32,907 nt of DNA from Geosiphon pyriformis. Lineage: Eukaryota > Glomeromycota > Glomeromycetes > Archaeosporales > Geosiphonaceae. Shown one piece after another: positions 10,186 through 20,034 of this stretch (position 1 is the first letter of the stretch; every line of letters begins with the position of its first letter). The translations under genes were made by a program, and so were the position numbers. The notes below the pieces were generated by a model. That model ran no database searches. It was not told where the DNA came from and saw nothing but the letters and a program-made list of their open reading frames with translations. The stretch is from positions 241,712 to 274,618 of the forward strand of contig JAAOMT010000594.1 of assembly GCA_016748015.1 (NCBI GenBank), written 5' to 3'.

Positions 10186-10202
10186 TGGTGCTTCCTGTGA
10201 GG
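10186..10202 (+). other. tRNA primer-binding site of element D
   Basis: TGGTGCTTCCTGTGAGG begins six bases after the LTR end. TGG pairs with a tRNA CCA end. Element E has the same site with C-to-T and G-to-A changes only (19973-19989), so both families appear to use the same tRNA primer. The tRNA identity is not established. Confidence 0.65.
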
Positions 10203-10231
10203 TTGTCAAAATTCACTTATTCCCTCATTGT

Positions 10232-11785
10232 ATGGGTGATTACTCATATCTGCCACAGCAATCAGAAGAACACTTTGCAGCACACAACAGAAACAATCTA
10301 AATTTCATTGAACTTAATCCTCTGCCCTCCTGCTTGATCTGTCTCCCCCTTGAAGAACAATCCAGTAGACAATTCCAAGACTTTTGGAACTGGTTTCTGA
10401 ACGAGCATTCAGCTGAAACTTACATAGCTTATATGACCTATTACTTTGACCAAGCTTATTTTAAAAACAACTTTGAAGAAAGAAACAACATTATTAATCA
10501 ACTCTTATATTCTGCAACCTTTGAACAACAGCCTTCTGATTTCGAATATCTGAATCATTAAATCCACATTTGGATTGCTGCCCATCAAGCAACCGAAACT
10601 CCCTTTGAAACAGAAGAAGAAAGTTACCAAACTGCCCTTGTTTTTGACCTTTTATCAAGTGAATCAGACTCGTTTACACAAACAGTTACCCCTGAACCAA
10701 TGGCTAATAACCCCATGCAAGCAAACATTCTGGCCGCCCTCTAAGGTATACAAACTGCTCTAGGAAGAAGAAACAATACCCCACTACTACTATTTAGAGG
10801 TGATGCATAAGATCTAATTGAATGATTGGATGATTTTAAGAGAGCTGTCACAGCCAACCAGTATGATGAAGAATACAAGTTCCAAATCGTTGGTGGCTAC
10901 CTCCAAGGCTTTTTTGCTACCTGGTTCTTACAAGAAACAGATGCCAATGCTCAACACAGAATAATCAGATGGACACCAATCAATGCTGGAGAAGAAAATA
11001 CCTCTTTCACTACCCGATTTGAGACCAAGTTCAGAACCCCAATATTAATATCCAAATGGCACATGGAATTGGAAAAAAGAACCCAAAGTCCTGGAGAAGT
11101 AGTGACTGAATATGCCAAAGCTATTAGAAAGCTAATTAAATGTATAAACTCTGGGAGAAATTGGACAAAAGAGCAAAAAATTCACTCCTTCACAAAAGGA
11201 TTGAGAACTGATCTATCATATGCTCTTTGGCCCCTTCTGGTCCTGAAAGATAATCCCACCATAGATATGGCCATTGAATTAGCACAAAAAATTGAAAATA
11301 ACCAAAGGATGCACTTGGGATCTACACTACCAGTTTTTGCTCTTGCTTCTGTCGTGGCTCCTGCCCTTCAAATAGCTGTTACTTCTTTTGTTACTCACAC
11401 TCAAGATCCAAATGAACAGTTAATAGACAGACTCACAGCAAATCTTGCCTGGTTATTAGAACCCTTAGCCCAAGCAGTCAGAGAAAATCAACAACCACAA
11501 AGACCCAAATTTGAACCACGCTTCAATCAGCCCCAGCAACCACCTTATCAAAGACAACAAAATTGTGGCCCACCTGTATGCTATTGCTGTGGATTAACTG
11601 GACACTTTTCAAGAGATTGCAACAATCCTCCACTGTCTCCACCAGTTCCCAGAAACAATGATGCTTAGAACAACAGATCCAACAATAACAATATGCTCAA
11701 CCAAAGACCTAATCATGCCAACATCAATTTCTTTGGAGAGGATCCCCTAGTTGAAGCCACTGTTTATCAGCCTTTAAACTGGTAG
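10232..11785 (+). pseudogene. gag of element D, with in-frame stops
   Basis: Starts at ATG 10232, shortly after the primer-binding site. One frame runs through 10232-11785 with stops at 10559, 10742, 10808, 10823, 11666 and 11783. Each can be derived from CAA, CAG, TGG or CGA by a single C-to-T or G-to-A change. The Gag core lies at about 10790-11290, with a LDDFKRAV segment, a Trp in TWFLQET and a VTEYAKAI segment. A Pro/Gln-rich stretch follows and then a CX2CX4HX4C zinc knuckle at 11579-11620 (CYCCGL..H..C). The product would have been a capsid/nucleocapsid protein. It belongs to a different Gag lineage from that of A and E. Confidence 0.85.
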
Positions 11786-11832
11786 GCGCACCTTCAAAGA
11801 GTGAAAGTGCAAGCCAACCAGAAAAAAACCCC

Positions 11833-12597
11833 TTTTACACTTTTAACTTAACTGATGATGACCATGACATAGATGAATTAGCAATCAACCCCTCTGAATC
11901 CACAAGAAAGAAGAAGAAAGCCAAAGTTGATTTCCTTCTGGACCCCAATAAAACTTCTATATCAACTGCTGACAACAATGAGCCCCCAAAAGCCAAAGTT
12001 TTCAAAAACTTTCCAAAGTTGAAACCCCCAGAAATAGTACAAAAATCCGGCCCTTATTCTGTTGTCAAAGACTTCATGGAAATCCCAGCACATATAACCT
12101 TTGGCCAATTGATGACCCATCCACAATTCAGAAAAAATCTTCACAAATCTCTGATTCCAAAAAAAAAAACACCCAAAACCAACAAATGCCCTCACCAAGC
12201 TGGACTTGCTGACAATAGCAATGTCACTCCTCTAATTTGCAAAGCCCAAGTGGCTGGCTACTTCATTGATTTGATCCTAGACAGTAGATTATCTGTTAGT
12301 GTTATTGCTAAACACTTTTTTGAAGCAATTGGCAGAAAAATTGATGAACCATCCACACAACCAATGACCAATGTGCATGGTGATAAGAAAAAAGGGCTTG
12401 GCATAACCAAAGCTATTCCTGTCTACATCAATGGCATCAGCATTGAAACTGATATGGAAGTATCTGAAGTGAAAGAATACATCATCATTGTTGGCAATGA
12501 ATGGCTCAAAAAAGCAAAAGCTTTGCTTGATTATGAACTCTGTGAACTAACCATCAGATGTGGTGAGAAACCCATTGTGGTTAAATGTCGCCATTGA
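11833..12597 (+). pseudogene. protease domain of element D, active site damaged
   Basis: The frame differs from gag by a shift somewhere in 11786-11833, probably at the A-rich run near 11820. From about 12190 the sequence has a retropepsin-like domain: hydrophobic strand DLIL, then Asp-Ser-Arg (12280-12288) where Asp-Ser-Gly is required, then VSVI. A later segment reads VGNEWL, equivalent to ENDWL in element A. The catalytic Asp is kept, but the invariant Gly is Arg, which follows from a G-to-A change, so the enzyme should be dead. The upstream part is Lys- and Pro-rich. The frame ends with TGA at 12595-12597 and then stays open towards RT with two more stops. Confidence 0.75.
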
Positions 12598-13770
12598 ACA
12601 ACTCTCCCAGTACCCAAGCAGAGCCCAGAAGAAAATAAATCAGACAAATCAGATGATAAAGAAAGTGAGAAAGAAGAAGAATAAAAAGAATAAAAAGAAA
12701 CTGCTGAACTTGCCTATACCATCTTCACCAGCAATAGCAAACCACTGGATAATGTCAAGGCAGATAAAGAAAGAATCATTGTCAATGGCAAGCTAATCTG
12801 CTGGCCTTATTATGACATGCTCAGAAGAACCTTTGACAGAAAGCCAGGCAAGAAAGCCAAATACAGTTATTGGTGGCATGGTCCTTGTGTCTGGTGCTGG
12901 TGTGACAAACCATTGTATTCTCCTAGCAATGAATGCATGTTCTGTCTGATCTATTACAAAGATTGGGAACCAATCAGCTTGATACCCCGTGAGGAAATAA
13001 AAGAAGTCCAAAAGTCTTTTGAAAACAAACCACCTGAAATCCAATCACTGGTTGTAAAACAAAGAGAACCCTTTCCAGAAGAAAGAAAGATAGACATTGA
13101 AAATCTGCTGGCTAGAAACAGTCTAGTTGTCTCAAAAGAAGGTGAATCTCCTAAACATACACATGTGATACAACACACCATCATCACCAGAGAAACTCGC
13201 CCTATCTATTTGAAGCCCTATCAATCCAACCAGTGCAATGATGAGTTTATCAAAAAAAAAATAAATCAAATGAAAACCCTTGGATTCATACAGGAAACCA
13301 AGAGTGAATGGGCATTCCCAGTTGTAGTGGTATCCAAGAAAGAAGGAACCCTATGCTTTTGTGTTGACTATCACCAATTAAATGCCATTACTAAAAGAGA
13401 CATGTACCTACTTTCCAAAATTGATGCAATGCTAGACCAATTCTATGGTGCTGCTTTCTTCTTAACCATTGACTTAACTGCTGAATTCTGGCAAATAGAG
13501 ATGGATTCAGAAAGCAGAAAAAAAACTGCCTTTATTACCAAGTATAGCACCTACGAATTCACAGTCATGCTTTTTGGTCTCACAAATGCTCTTCCCACCT
13601 TTCAACACTTAATGGACAAAGTATTTAAATCAGTAAAAAAAAACTTTGTTCTAGTCTACTTGGACGACATAATGGTATACTCAAAAACCTGGGATGAATA
13701 TCTTGAACATTTGCAAAAGGTTTTTGACCTCCTTAGAAATGCTGGCCTTAAGATCAATTCAATCAAATAA
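12598..13770 (+). pseudogene. Cys-rich spacer and reverse transcriptase of element D
   Basis: Same frame as the protease. After a Lys/Glu-rich stretch with two TAA codons there is a Cys cluster at 12886-12945 (C-x2-C-x-C-x10-C-x2-C), placed like the Cys module of E and C. RT follows: an N-terminal PYQSNQ segment, FPVVVVSKK, the FCVDYHQLN block, the palm segment FLTIDLT (catalytic Asp), the LFGLTNALPTFQHLMD block and the YLDD box at 13657-13668 with both Asp intact. The RT palm therefore looks catalytically complete, unlike that of E. The frame meets TAA at 13768-13770 and then continues into the connection and RNase H. Confidence 0.85.
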
Positions 13771-14440
13771 TTCTTTGGACATCAATCCACCCAGTTCTTT
13801 GGCCATCTTATTACAAAAGATGGAATTTTCCCTGATCCAGCCAAAATTGAAAAAGTTCAAAACATTAGACAACCAATGAATGTTCATAAACTACACTCTT
13901 TTCTTGGTTTGGCCTCTTATTACCACAAGTTTGTCAAGGATTTCTCCAAAATCGCCGCTCCTCTCAATCAGCTACTTAGGAAAAACATCAATTATCACTG
14001 GGGCACTCATCAATAAAAAGCATTTGAAATTCTGAAGGAAAAACTGGTTACAGAACCCATCCTTATGCAACCTAATCTGGATTAACTTTTTATTCTCCAT
14101 ACTGATGCATCTGGCTATGGACTTGGTGCTGTTCTTTCCCAGAAAGACGAAAATGATAAGAAACATGCTGTAGCATATGCCAGTAGAACTCTCATACCAG
14201 CAGAAAGGAACTACTCAGTCACAGAGCAAGAATGCTTAGCAGTAGTTTGGACTACCAGCTACTGGAACAAATATCTTAAAGGTGTAAAATTTTTGGTGGT
14301 AACAGATCATCAAGCTTTGGTTTGGCTATACAACAAAAGAAATCTGGAACATAAACGGATAACTTGCTGAATACTCCACTTGGATGAATTCAACTATGAC
14401 ATTTAACACTGCAAAGAAGCTAATCATCAAAACACCAACA
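13771..14440 (+). pseudogene. RT thumb/connection and RNase H of element D
   Basis: In phase with the RT. The FGHLITKDG and FLGLASYYHKF blocks that follow RT in Ty3/Gypsy Pol are readable at about 13798-13930. RNase H follows: HTDASGYGLGAVLSQK near 14099 (first catalytic Asp), an EQECLAVVW segment with the catalytic Glu near 14223, and VTDHQAL near 14302 (third Asp). It removes the RNA strand during reverse transcription. Stops at about 14014, 14083, 14368 and 14404 interrupt it; all fit C-to-T or G-to-A origins. A frameshift lies between about 14430 and 14619, before integrase. Confidence 0.8.
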
Positions 14441-14618
14441 CTCTCTTCAGACTTACTATCCAGTAATAGTAAAACCCTCTTAAACCAAACCAACTTAATT
14501 ATTTGTAACTCCTCCACAAACAAACACGATAATAGACTTGGACAACTACTCTGCCTTAATGGAATTTTTGGGTAAAGGACAATACCTGCCAGACTATACT
14601 TGACAGCAAAAAAAACAT

Positions 14619-15785
14619 TTGCACAAACAATCAAATTTCTATTTGATTCACCAGAACCAGTTATATAAAAGAAATAAAAAAGATCCTGACCGCCCCCAGA
14701 AAGTTATTAGATTTGAAAAAAGAGAAATCATGATCTACAATATGCACACTGATCCATTAGCTGGACATTTTGGAAAAACAAAAACGATTCATAAAACCTT
14801 AGCTCGCTATTATTGGCCTACCTTGGAAAAAGACATTGCTAAATACATCAAAACCTGTAATACCTGCCAAAGAAGAGGAAAACCCAATCACAAGGAAGAT
14901 ATCTATCTAATCTCTGTTGGTTAACCATTTGACAGAATTGGTATAAATGTTGTTGGATCTTTAACAGTAACTCCTGATGGCAACAAATACATTATCACAG
15001 CTACTGACTATCTTACAAAGTGGGTAGAAGCAAGAGCCACCCCAGATCAAACAGCAGTCTTAATTGCCAATTTCATTTATGAAAATATCATTTGTCACCA
15101 TGGCTGCCCCAAAGAACTTTTATCTGACAGAGGAAAAGCTTTTCTCAGTACACTGGTTGAAAAACTTTGCAGAAAAATGGGAATACGTTATAAACTCTCT
15201 TCCCCTTATCACCCCCAAACAAATGGCCTAGTGGAATGTTTCAATAAAACACTATGTGAAACCTTAGCCAAAACCAGTGAAGAAACCAACCTATAGAACA
15301 AAGTACTGCCTTCAGCTTTGTTTGCTTATAGAACTGTGAATCATAACATAACAAGTTATGAACTCTTTTATCTGTTCTATGGACGAATAGCAACTCTACC
15401 AATAGAAATGGATATAGAAACAATACCTTTTGAAGAAATAACAATAGGAGATTACAAAGACATTTTGCAAAGAAGACTTGGTACCATTCTTGACTCATTG
15501 GTAGAAGCACGGATAATTGCCTTTGAAAAGATAAAACAGTTCCAAGAGAAGCTCAAAAAGAAAAAGACCTATAAAACACTTTCCTTAAGTGTTGGTGACT
15601 TAGTTTTGAAATATCATTCAGACAGAAACAATGTTTATGGTGATAAATTCTCTAGCCACTGGAAAAGACTTTTTATAGTCAACAAAGTTTTGAACAATGA
15701 TTCATATATCCTACAAGATCAATATAGAACAATATTCAGTGATTGCCCTGTTTATGGCACGCAACTCAAGAAATATCACAAATGA
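14619..15785 (+). pseudogene. Integrase of element D, first catalytic Asp lost
   Basis: The N-terminal zinc domain (H...H...C-x2-C) is readable from about 14735 to 14870. The core contains Asn at 14946-14948, where the first Asp of the DDE triad is expected (a G-to-A change), the second Asp at 15126-15128 (LSDRG) and the Glu at 15234-15236 (GLVECFN). The last two are separated by exactly 35 residues, the D35E spacing of retroviral-type integrases. The C-terminal part has a basic coiled stretch (about 15520-15575) and a GDLVLKY segment, then SSHWKRLF where a GPY/F-type domain would lie. No chromodomain is recognisable. TAA at 14922 and TAG at 15294 interrupt it. The frame ends at 15784-15786. 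Confidence 0.85.
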
Positions 15786-15794
15786 CCTGATTGG

Positions 15795-16543
15795 TTACCT
15801 GTTGTGGTAATATCAACCCAAATGATCAGCAAAAATCAGATATAAATAAATGCACCATTCCCAAAACAGAGGTATCTTCAATTGACATAAACAATTATTT
15901 CCTGGATCAAAACATTCAAAACGCTTTCTATACTCTCCATGAGTACTAGATCAAGAACTATCCAAATGCTATTCTGATTATCAGAAAACAAACCACTATA
16001 ACAGACAACAGTGGAACTCACACTGTTATCAGACCAAAGAAAACAACTACCAGAAGAAAAAGAATTGGTGGCAAAATAAATAAATACTTGCTGAAAAGCA
16101 TAACAGCAGCAATACTTTTACCTTCCAGCACAATTGAAAAAACAATACAAGAAATCTTGCCCATAGACAAAAACTTGTCATATGGAAGACAACTAGAACT
16201 CTATGGTCATCTTGGTGAAATTATAGAAGACATGAAGCTCATGAAGAAAACAACTTCAGAGATACAAGGGAAAATTTTGGGCATTATATAATTGGATGTC
16301 CCAAGAGTTTTGATCATTGCTAGAAAAGCCAGAACTCTTATACAAAGATTTGGTCTCTTGGATACAAAACTTATTTCACCTCAAGTATTATATACCCTAT
16401 CCACAAAAAACTTCAACAAACTAGTTAGTTTTGAGTTAGACAAAACTCTTTACATAGACTATCCCATAAATAGCTTGATTTTGCCAGAGCTCAATCTCTT
16501 TGGAGAGGATGATGTTATGATTGAAACCCATAGTTTTTATTAG
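15795..16543 (+). pseudogene. 3' reading frame of element D, unknown function
   Basis: A frame of about 249 codons, out of phase with integrase, opens just after the integrase stop, with no ATG near its start. Only two stops interrupt it: TAG at 15947-15949, where the older copy D' has TGG, and TAA at 16289-16291, where D' has TAG. It encodes an N-terminal polar part, a strongly basic segment at about 16031-16063 (RPKK...RRKR), then an amphipathic region with ILLPSSTIEKTIQEIL, and a C-terminal part that crosses into the 3' LTR and ends at 16541-16543. There is no clear signal peptide or membrane anchor, so calling it an env gene is not supported. It could be an accessory nucleic-acid-binding protein; this is a guess from the basic segment. 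Conservation in D' shows it was part of the element. Confidence 0.6.
16502..16512 (+). other. Polypurine tract of element D
   Basis: GGAGAGGATGA ends directly at the 3' LTR, the position of the plus-strand primer. The older D' has AAAAAGGATAA at the same place (17821-17831), a G-to-A version of it. Confidence 0.65.
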
Positions 16544-17167
16544 TTATCACATGTATTAGCCACTGATGTCATATAATTAGCCACCCTATTTTTAGATAGT
16601 GATTGTTGACCTAATTAATGACCTGACTGTTGATCTGATCATTGACCACTTTAAATAACTATATAAGTGATGATTCCCTTAGCTGTAGAAAGACATGATC
16701 AAAAATAACAAAATAAACAATATCAATTACTTCCTCTCATAATCGCTTATTTCCCTTTCCTTACCTTCAAGTATCTACTTGTTGGCATTCACATACCTTA
16801 TCTTTTCCCCTTCTTGATTTGTATTTGTTAGAATTAGCCTGAGAAGCAATTGGCTTGCTTTTGTAATTCATTGAATAAAAAAACGATTGAAAAGTACAAT
16901 GATACCTGTTATTGATTCTAAAAATTGCCAAGTTGAGGCATAGAATAATAGCAGTAGTGTTATCTTGTTGACAATCACGGACTATTCCTTTACCTTCAGA
17001 TTTAAGAAAAGATTAGTGAATGTGATTTTTATGAGACTGATCACACACATTGAATTCTTACTTATTCAATTCGCTCTCTTATTGTAATTCCCTCTTTGTT
17101 TATTTCCATCACCATACAATACTGTTCTCCCTTGCTATCCATTAGCTTGTTACTCCAACCTGTAACA
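16513..17167 (+). repeat. 3' LTR of element D
   Basis: A 655-bp partner of 9489-10179, running from TGTTATGA to CTGTAACA. It differs from the 5' LTR mainly by transitions and by fewer 12-bp units (16605-16646). It carries CTATATAAG at 16659-16667 and AATAAA at 16874-16879. The many differences between the two LTRs mean the insertion is old. Confidence 0.9.
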
Positions 17168-17870
17168 ATAGTAATAATAACCCAAATAATTAGCAAAAAT
17201 CAGATATAAATAAATGCATTATTCTCAAAATAGAAATATTTTAAATTGATATAAACAATTATTTTCTGGATCAAAACATTTAAAATGTCTTCTATATTTT
17301 TATGAATATTGGATTAAAAACTATCTAAATGTTATTTTGATCATTGGAAATCAGACCACTATAACTGATAACAATAAAAAAAATTGATAGCAAAATGAAT
17401 AAATATTTGCTGAAAAGTATAACAGCAGTAATACTCTTATCTTCTATTACAATTGAAAAAACAATTAAAAAAATTTTGCCTATAAACAAAAACTTGTCAT
17501 ATAAAAGACAACTAAAACTCTATGGTTGCTTTGGTAAAATTATAGAAGATATAAAGCTCATAAAGAAAACAACTTTAAAAATACAAATAGAAATTCTGAG
17601 TATTATATAGTTAGATGTTCTAAGAGTTTTGACTATTGCTAAAAGAACCAAAACTCTTATACAAAGATTTAGTCTTTTGAATACAAAACTTATTTTACTT
17701 CAAGTATTATATACTTTATTTACAAAAGACTTTAACAAATTAGTTAGCTTTGAGTTAGATAAAATTTTTCAGATAGAATACTCTATAAATATTTTGATTT
17801 TGCTAAAGTTTAATCTCTTTAAAAAGGATAATATTATAATTGAAACTCATATATTTTATTAATTATTATA
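17168..17870 (+). pseudogene. Element D' right half: remnant of the 3' reading frame
   Basis: Resumes the homology that stopped at 9488 and aligns with 15800-16543 of D. Two long open pieces remain (about 17395-17610 and 17629-17862), corresponding to the middle and end of the D reading frame. The basic segment is deleted here (near 17370). The TGG that became TAG in D is still TGG near 17311. At the point where D has TAA, this copy has TAG, so either that stop is ancestral or both arose from one sense codon. The C-terminal end again runs into the LTR. Confidence 0.65.
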
Positions 17871-18521
17871 TGTATTAACTACTAATATCATATAATTAGC
17901 CATTCTATTTTTAGATAGTAATTATTAATCTGACTGTTAACTTAATAATTGATCTAATCATTGACCTAATTATTAATCTGATTATTGATTACTTTTAATA
18001 GTTATATAAGTAATGAATTTATTAGCTGTAAAAAAGCATGTAAAAATCAAAGAAAGCAAAGAAATAAAATAACAATTTCATCTTAATTCTTCTTTTTTTA
18101 CTAATTTTTCTTTTTTTACTTTTAAGTATTTGAACATTTTGGAATAAAAAATTATTTGTTGACATTTATTTATTCTTTTTTTGACTTGTATAATTGTAAT
18201 ATTTAAAGATTATTGAATAAAACATAACTAAAGAGTATATTTAATATCTGATATTAAATTCTAAGAGTGCTAACATAAGACATAGAATTATATTAGTATG
18301 TTATTATTTGTTGACAATACAAACTATTTTTTTACTTTCAGATTCTCTAGTTATTTTTAGAAAAAAATAGCAACTGAGATATTTTATAAGACTGATCTTG
18401 TATATTGAATCCATACTCATTCAATTTATTTCATGAAATTAACTTTTTTTTGATTAATTCCATTATTCTACAATTTTGTTCTCCCTTGTTATTTATTAGC
18501 TTGTTATTTTAATTTGTAACA
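17832..18521 (+). repeat. 3' LTR of the older element D'
   Basis: A 690-bp copy of the D LTR, starting TATTATAA (decayed TGTTACAG) and ending TTTGTAACA. It carries about 5.5 of the 12-bp units (17924-17990), and the TATA-like region follows. It is much more AT-rich than the D LTRs, in line with greater age. Confidence 0.85.
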
Positions 18522-19191
18522 ATATATTTTTTTGAAAAAAAAAGCTTTTTTTTTATATAATTTGTTATAATAGTAGTTTATAAACTTAAACTTTTTTCTT
18601 TGCTATAATTTCAATAAATTAAAGATATATTTTGACAAACTACAAGTTATTTCTATGAATTATAAATTAATTTGGTAAACTATTTATTATTTTTGCAAAT
18701 TTTGGTAAATTTTTAAATGTTATATAATTTGGGATATTATGTAATCTAATCATATTAATTTTTATTGTACAAGTTAGATTATTAATTGAATAGTAATATT
18801 TAATAGTTTTGATTAAATAATAAGTGATAATTAAAATAATAATAATATATGCTAATTAATAATAAAAATTATAAAAATAATTTCATGCTAATTAATAATT
18901 AAAATTTTATTGATAATAGTATTATAATTTTATTGATTTTAAGATTAAGTGCTTTACTTAAAACTAAATTACTATTAATAAATTGTTCAAACACAATAAT
19001 TAAAAAACCAACTAACTTAACAATAAACTTAATTAGAGCAGAAAACTTGATTAAATTAAACTCTAAAAAGACTAACTAAAAAAAAATCACAAAAACATTA
19101 GCCATTATATTAGTAAAAAGAAAAAAACCAACTAAAGAACCAAAAACTAAAAAAGGCACAGAAATAATAGTCTTAATATAAGACTTAATAT
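18522..19191. other. AT-rich interval without recognisable gene
   Basis: Holds an A-run/T-run hairpin around an AAGCTT centre (about 18535-18554) and a short internal repeat of GCTAATTAATAAT (about 18851 and 18889). The last 230 bases are poor in G on the plus strand and look like a decayed minus-strand frame, but I cannot assign it. The left flank of element E ends with ATAT (19188-19191). Confidence 0.4.
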
Positions 19192-19970
19192 TGTTACTCA
19201 TAAAAAAAAAACAGATATAAAAAATAATAGACCAATAGAAGAGTAGTAGTTAGTATGTGAACACAGCAATATAAAATAATGTTAGAAAATTAGGACACAT
19301 TGCTTGAGAATGTGAGTGATCTCATAAAACATCAATTATGTATATATAGCAATAATATTAGAAAAAAAAAAGACAGACCTTTCAGTTTAAATTTGATCTA
19401 AGCAATCTTTCATTCACAAAAATATTAATAAATAATTATTCATTATCCCAATCTACTCTTCATTATCAACACTTTATGTTAATAGTAATTGATACTTAAT
19501 CATACTGAAACAATAGCTCTTGATCATGACTATTGATAGGATCCTAACACTCATTATCTTGGCTTGTTTCTTTATTTTCTTTTTATTTTTTTTTGTTATT
19601 TCTTTTTGTTTTACTAATTAATTAAAGAAAAAAAGCGCTGAATTATTGACATTAAAGATAGTCTGGTAAAAGACCTCAAAGAAAGGGTATAACATTAAAA
19701 ATTTAAGGATAATTTACCAAAAGGGCATCTTTGCCAGATTACTGGCCATTATGCTGAGAAAAAAAATTGGATAGAATTGCGATTCTGGGAAGCTATTGAA
19801 ACAACTATTGAATTTCTGTTCATTATACAAAAAACTCCACAACAAAATTTTCAAACCAACCAAAATCTTTAGATCATGAGAACCTTTAAATATTAACATC
19901 ATTATATCAATTGAGCACCAAGTTATGAGTTTGTTATTTGCTTTGAGACCTCAAGTAATCACCTGTAATA
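19192..19970 (+). repeat. 5' LTR of element E
   Basis: A 779-bp direct repeat matching 28235-29041. It starts TGTTACTC and ends CTGTAATA. A TATA-like stretch TATATATAG is at 19341-19349. The open frame on its minus strand (about 19714-19902) is a by-product. Confidence 0.9.
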
Positions 19971-19972
19971 TT

Positions 19973-19989
19973 TGGTGCTTTTTGTGAAG
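19973..19989 (+). other. tRNA primer-binding site of element E
   Basis: TGGTGCTTTTTGTGAAG begins two bases after the LTR. It differs from the D site only by two C-to-T changes and one G-to-A change. Confidence 0.6.
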
Positions 19990-20034
19990 TATAATTCTAC
20001 AGAGAACTAGCACCAACACAACAACAATCCAAAA

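Larger units (their letters stand above)
9489..17167 (+). mobile_element. Element D: complete but mutated Ty3/Gypsy LTR retrotransposon (7.7 kb)
   Basis: Two LTRs (9489-10179 and 16513-17167) flank a primer-binding site, gag, protease, RT, RNase H, integrase, a 3' reading frame and a polypurine tract, in Ty3/Gypsy order (integrase after RNase H). The LTR ends form an 8-bp inverted repeat, TGTTACAG...CTGTAACA, with the first G mutated to A in the 5' copy. The flanks are GTAG on the left (9485-9488) and ATAG on the right (17168-17171), and the interrupted host sequence is GTGG in the D paralogue, so a 4-bp target duplication fits. The element sits inside an older member of its own family. Several stops, two frameshifts and lost catalytic residues make it non-autonomous. 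Confidence 0.9.

Noticed and set aside
15795-16543. env gene of D
   Set aside because: No signal peptide, no transmembrane anchor and no glycoprotein-like Cys pattern can be seen.
3660-18521. Classic RIP as the cause of decay
   Set aside because: Changes are seen in CC and CT contexts too, and many CA sites stay unchanged, so strict CA-directed RIP is not supported by eye; a count is required to settle it.
18535-18554. Terminator-like hairpin of A and T runs
   Set aside because: Simple homopolymer runs in a very AT-rich eukaryotic interval; no gene ends here.
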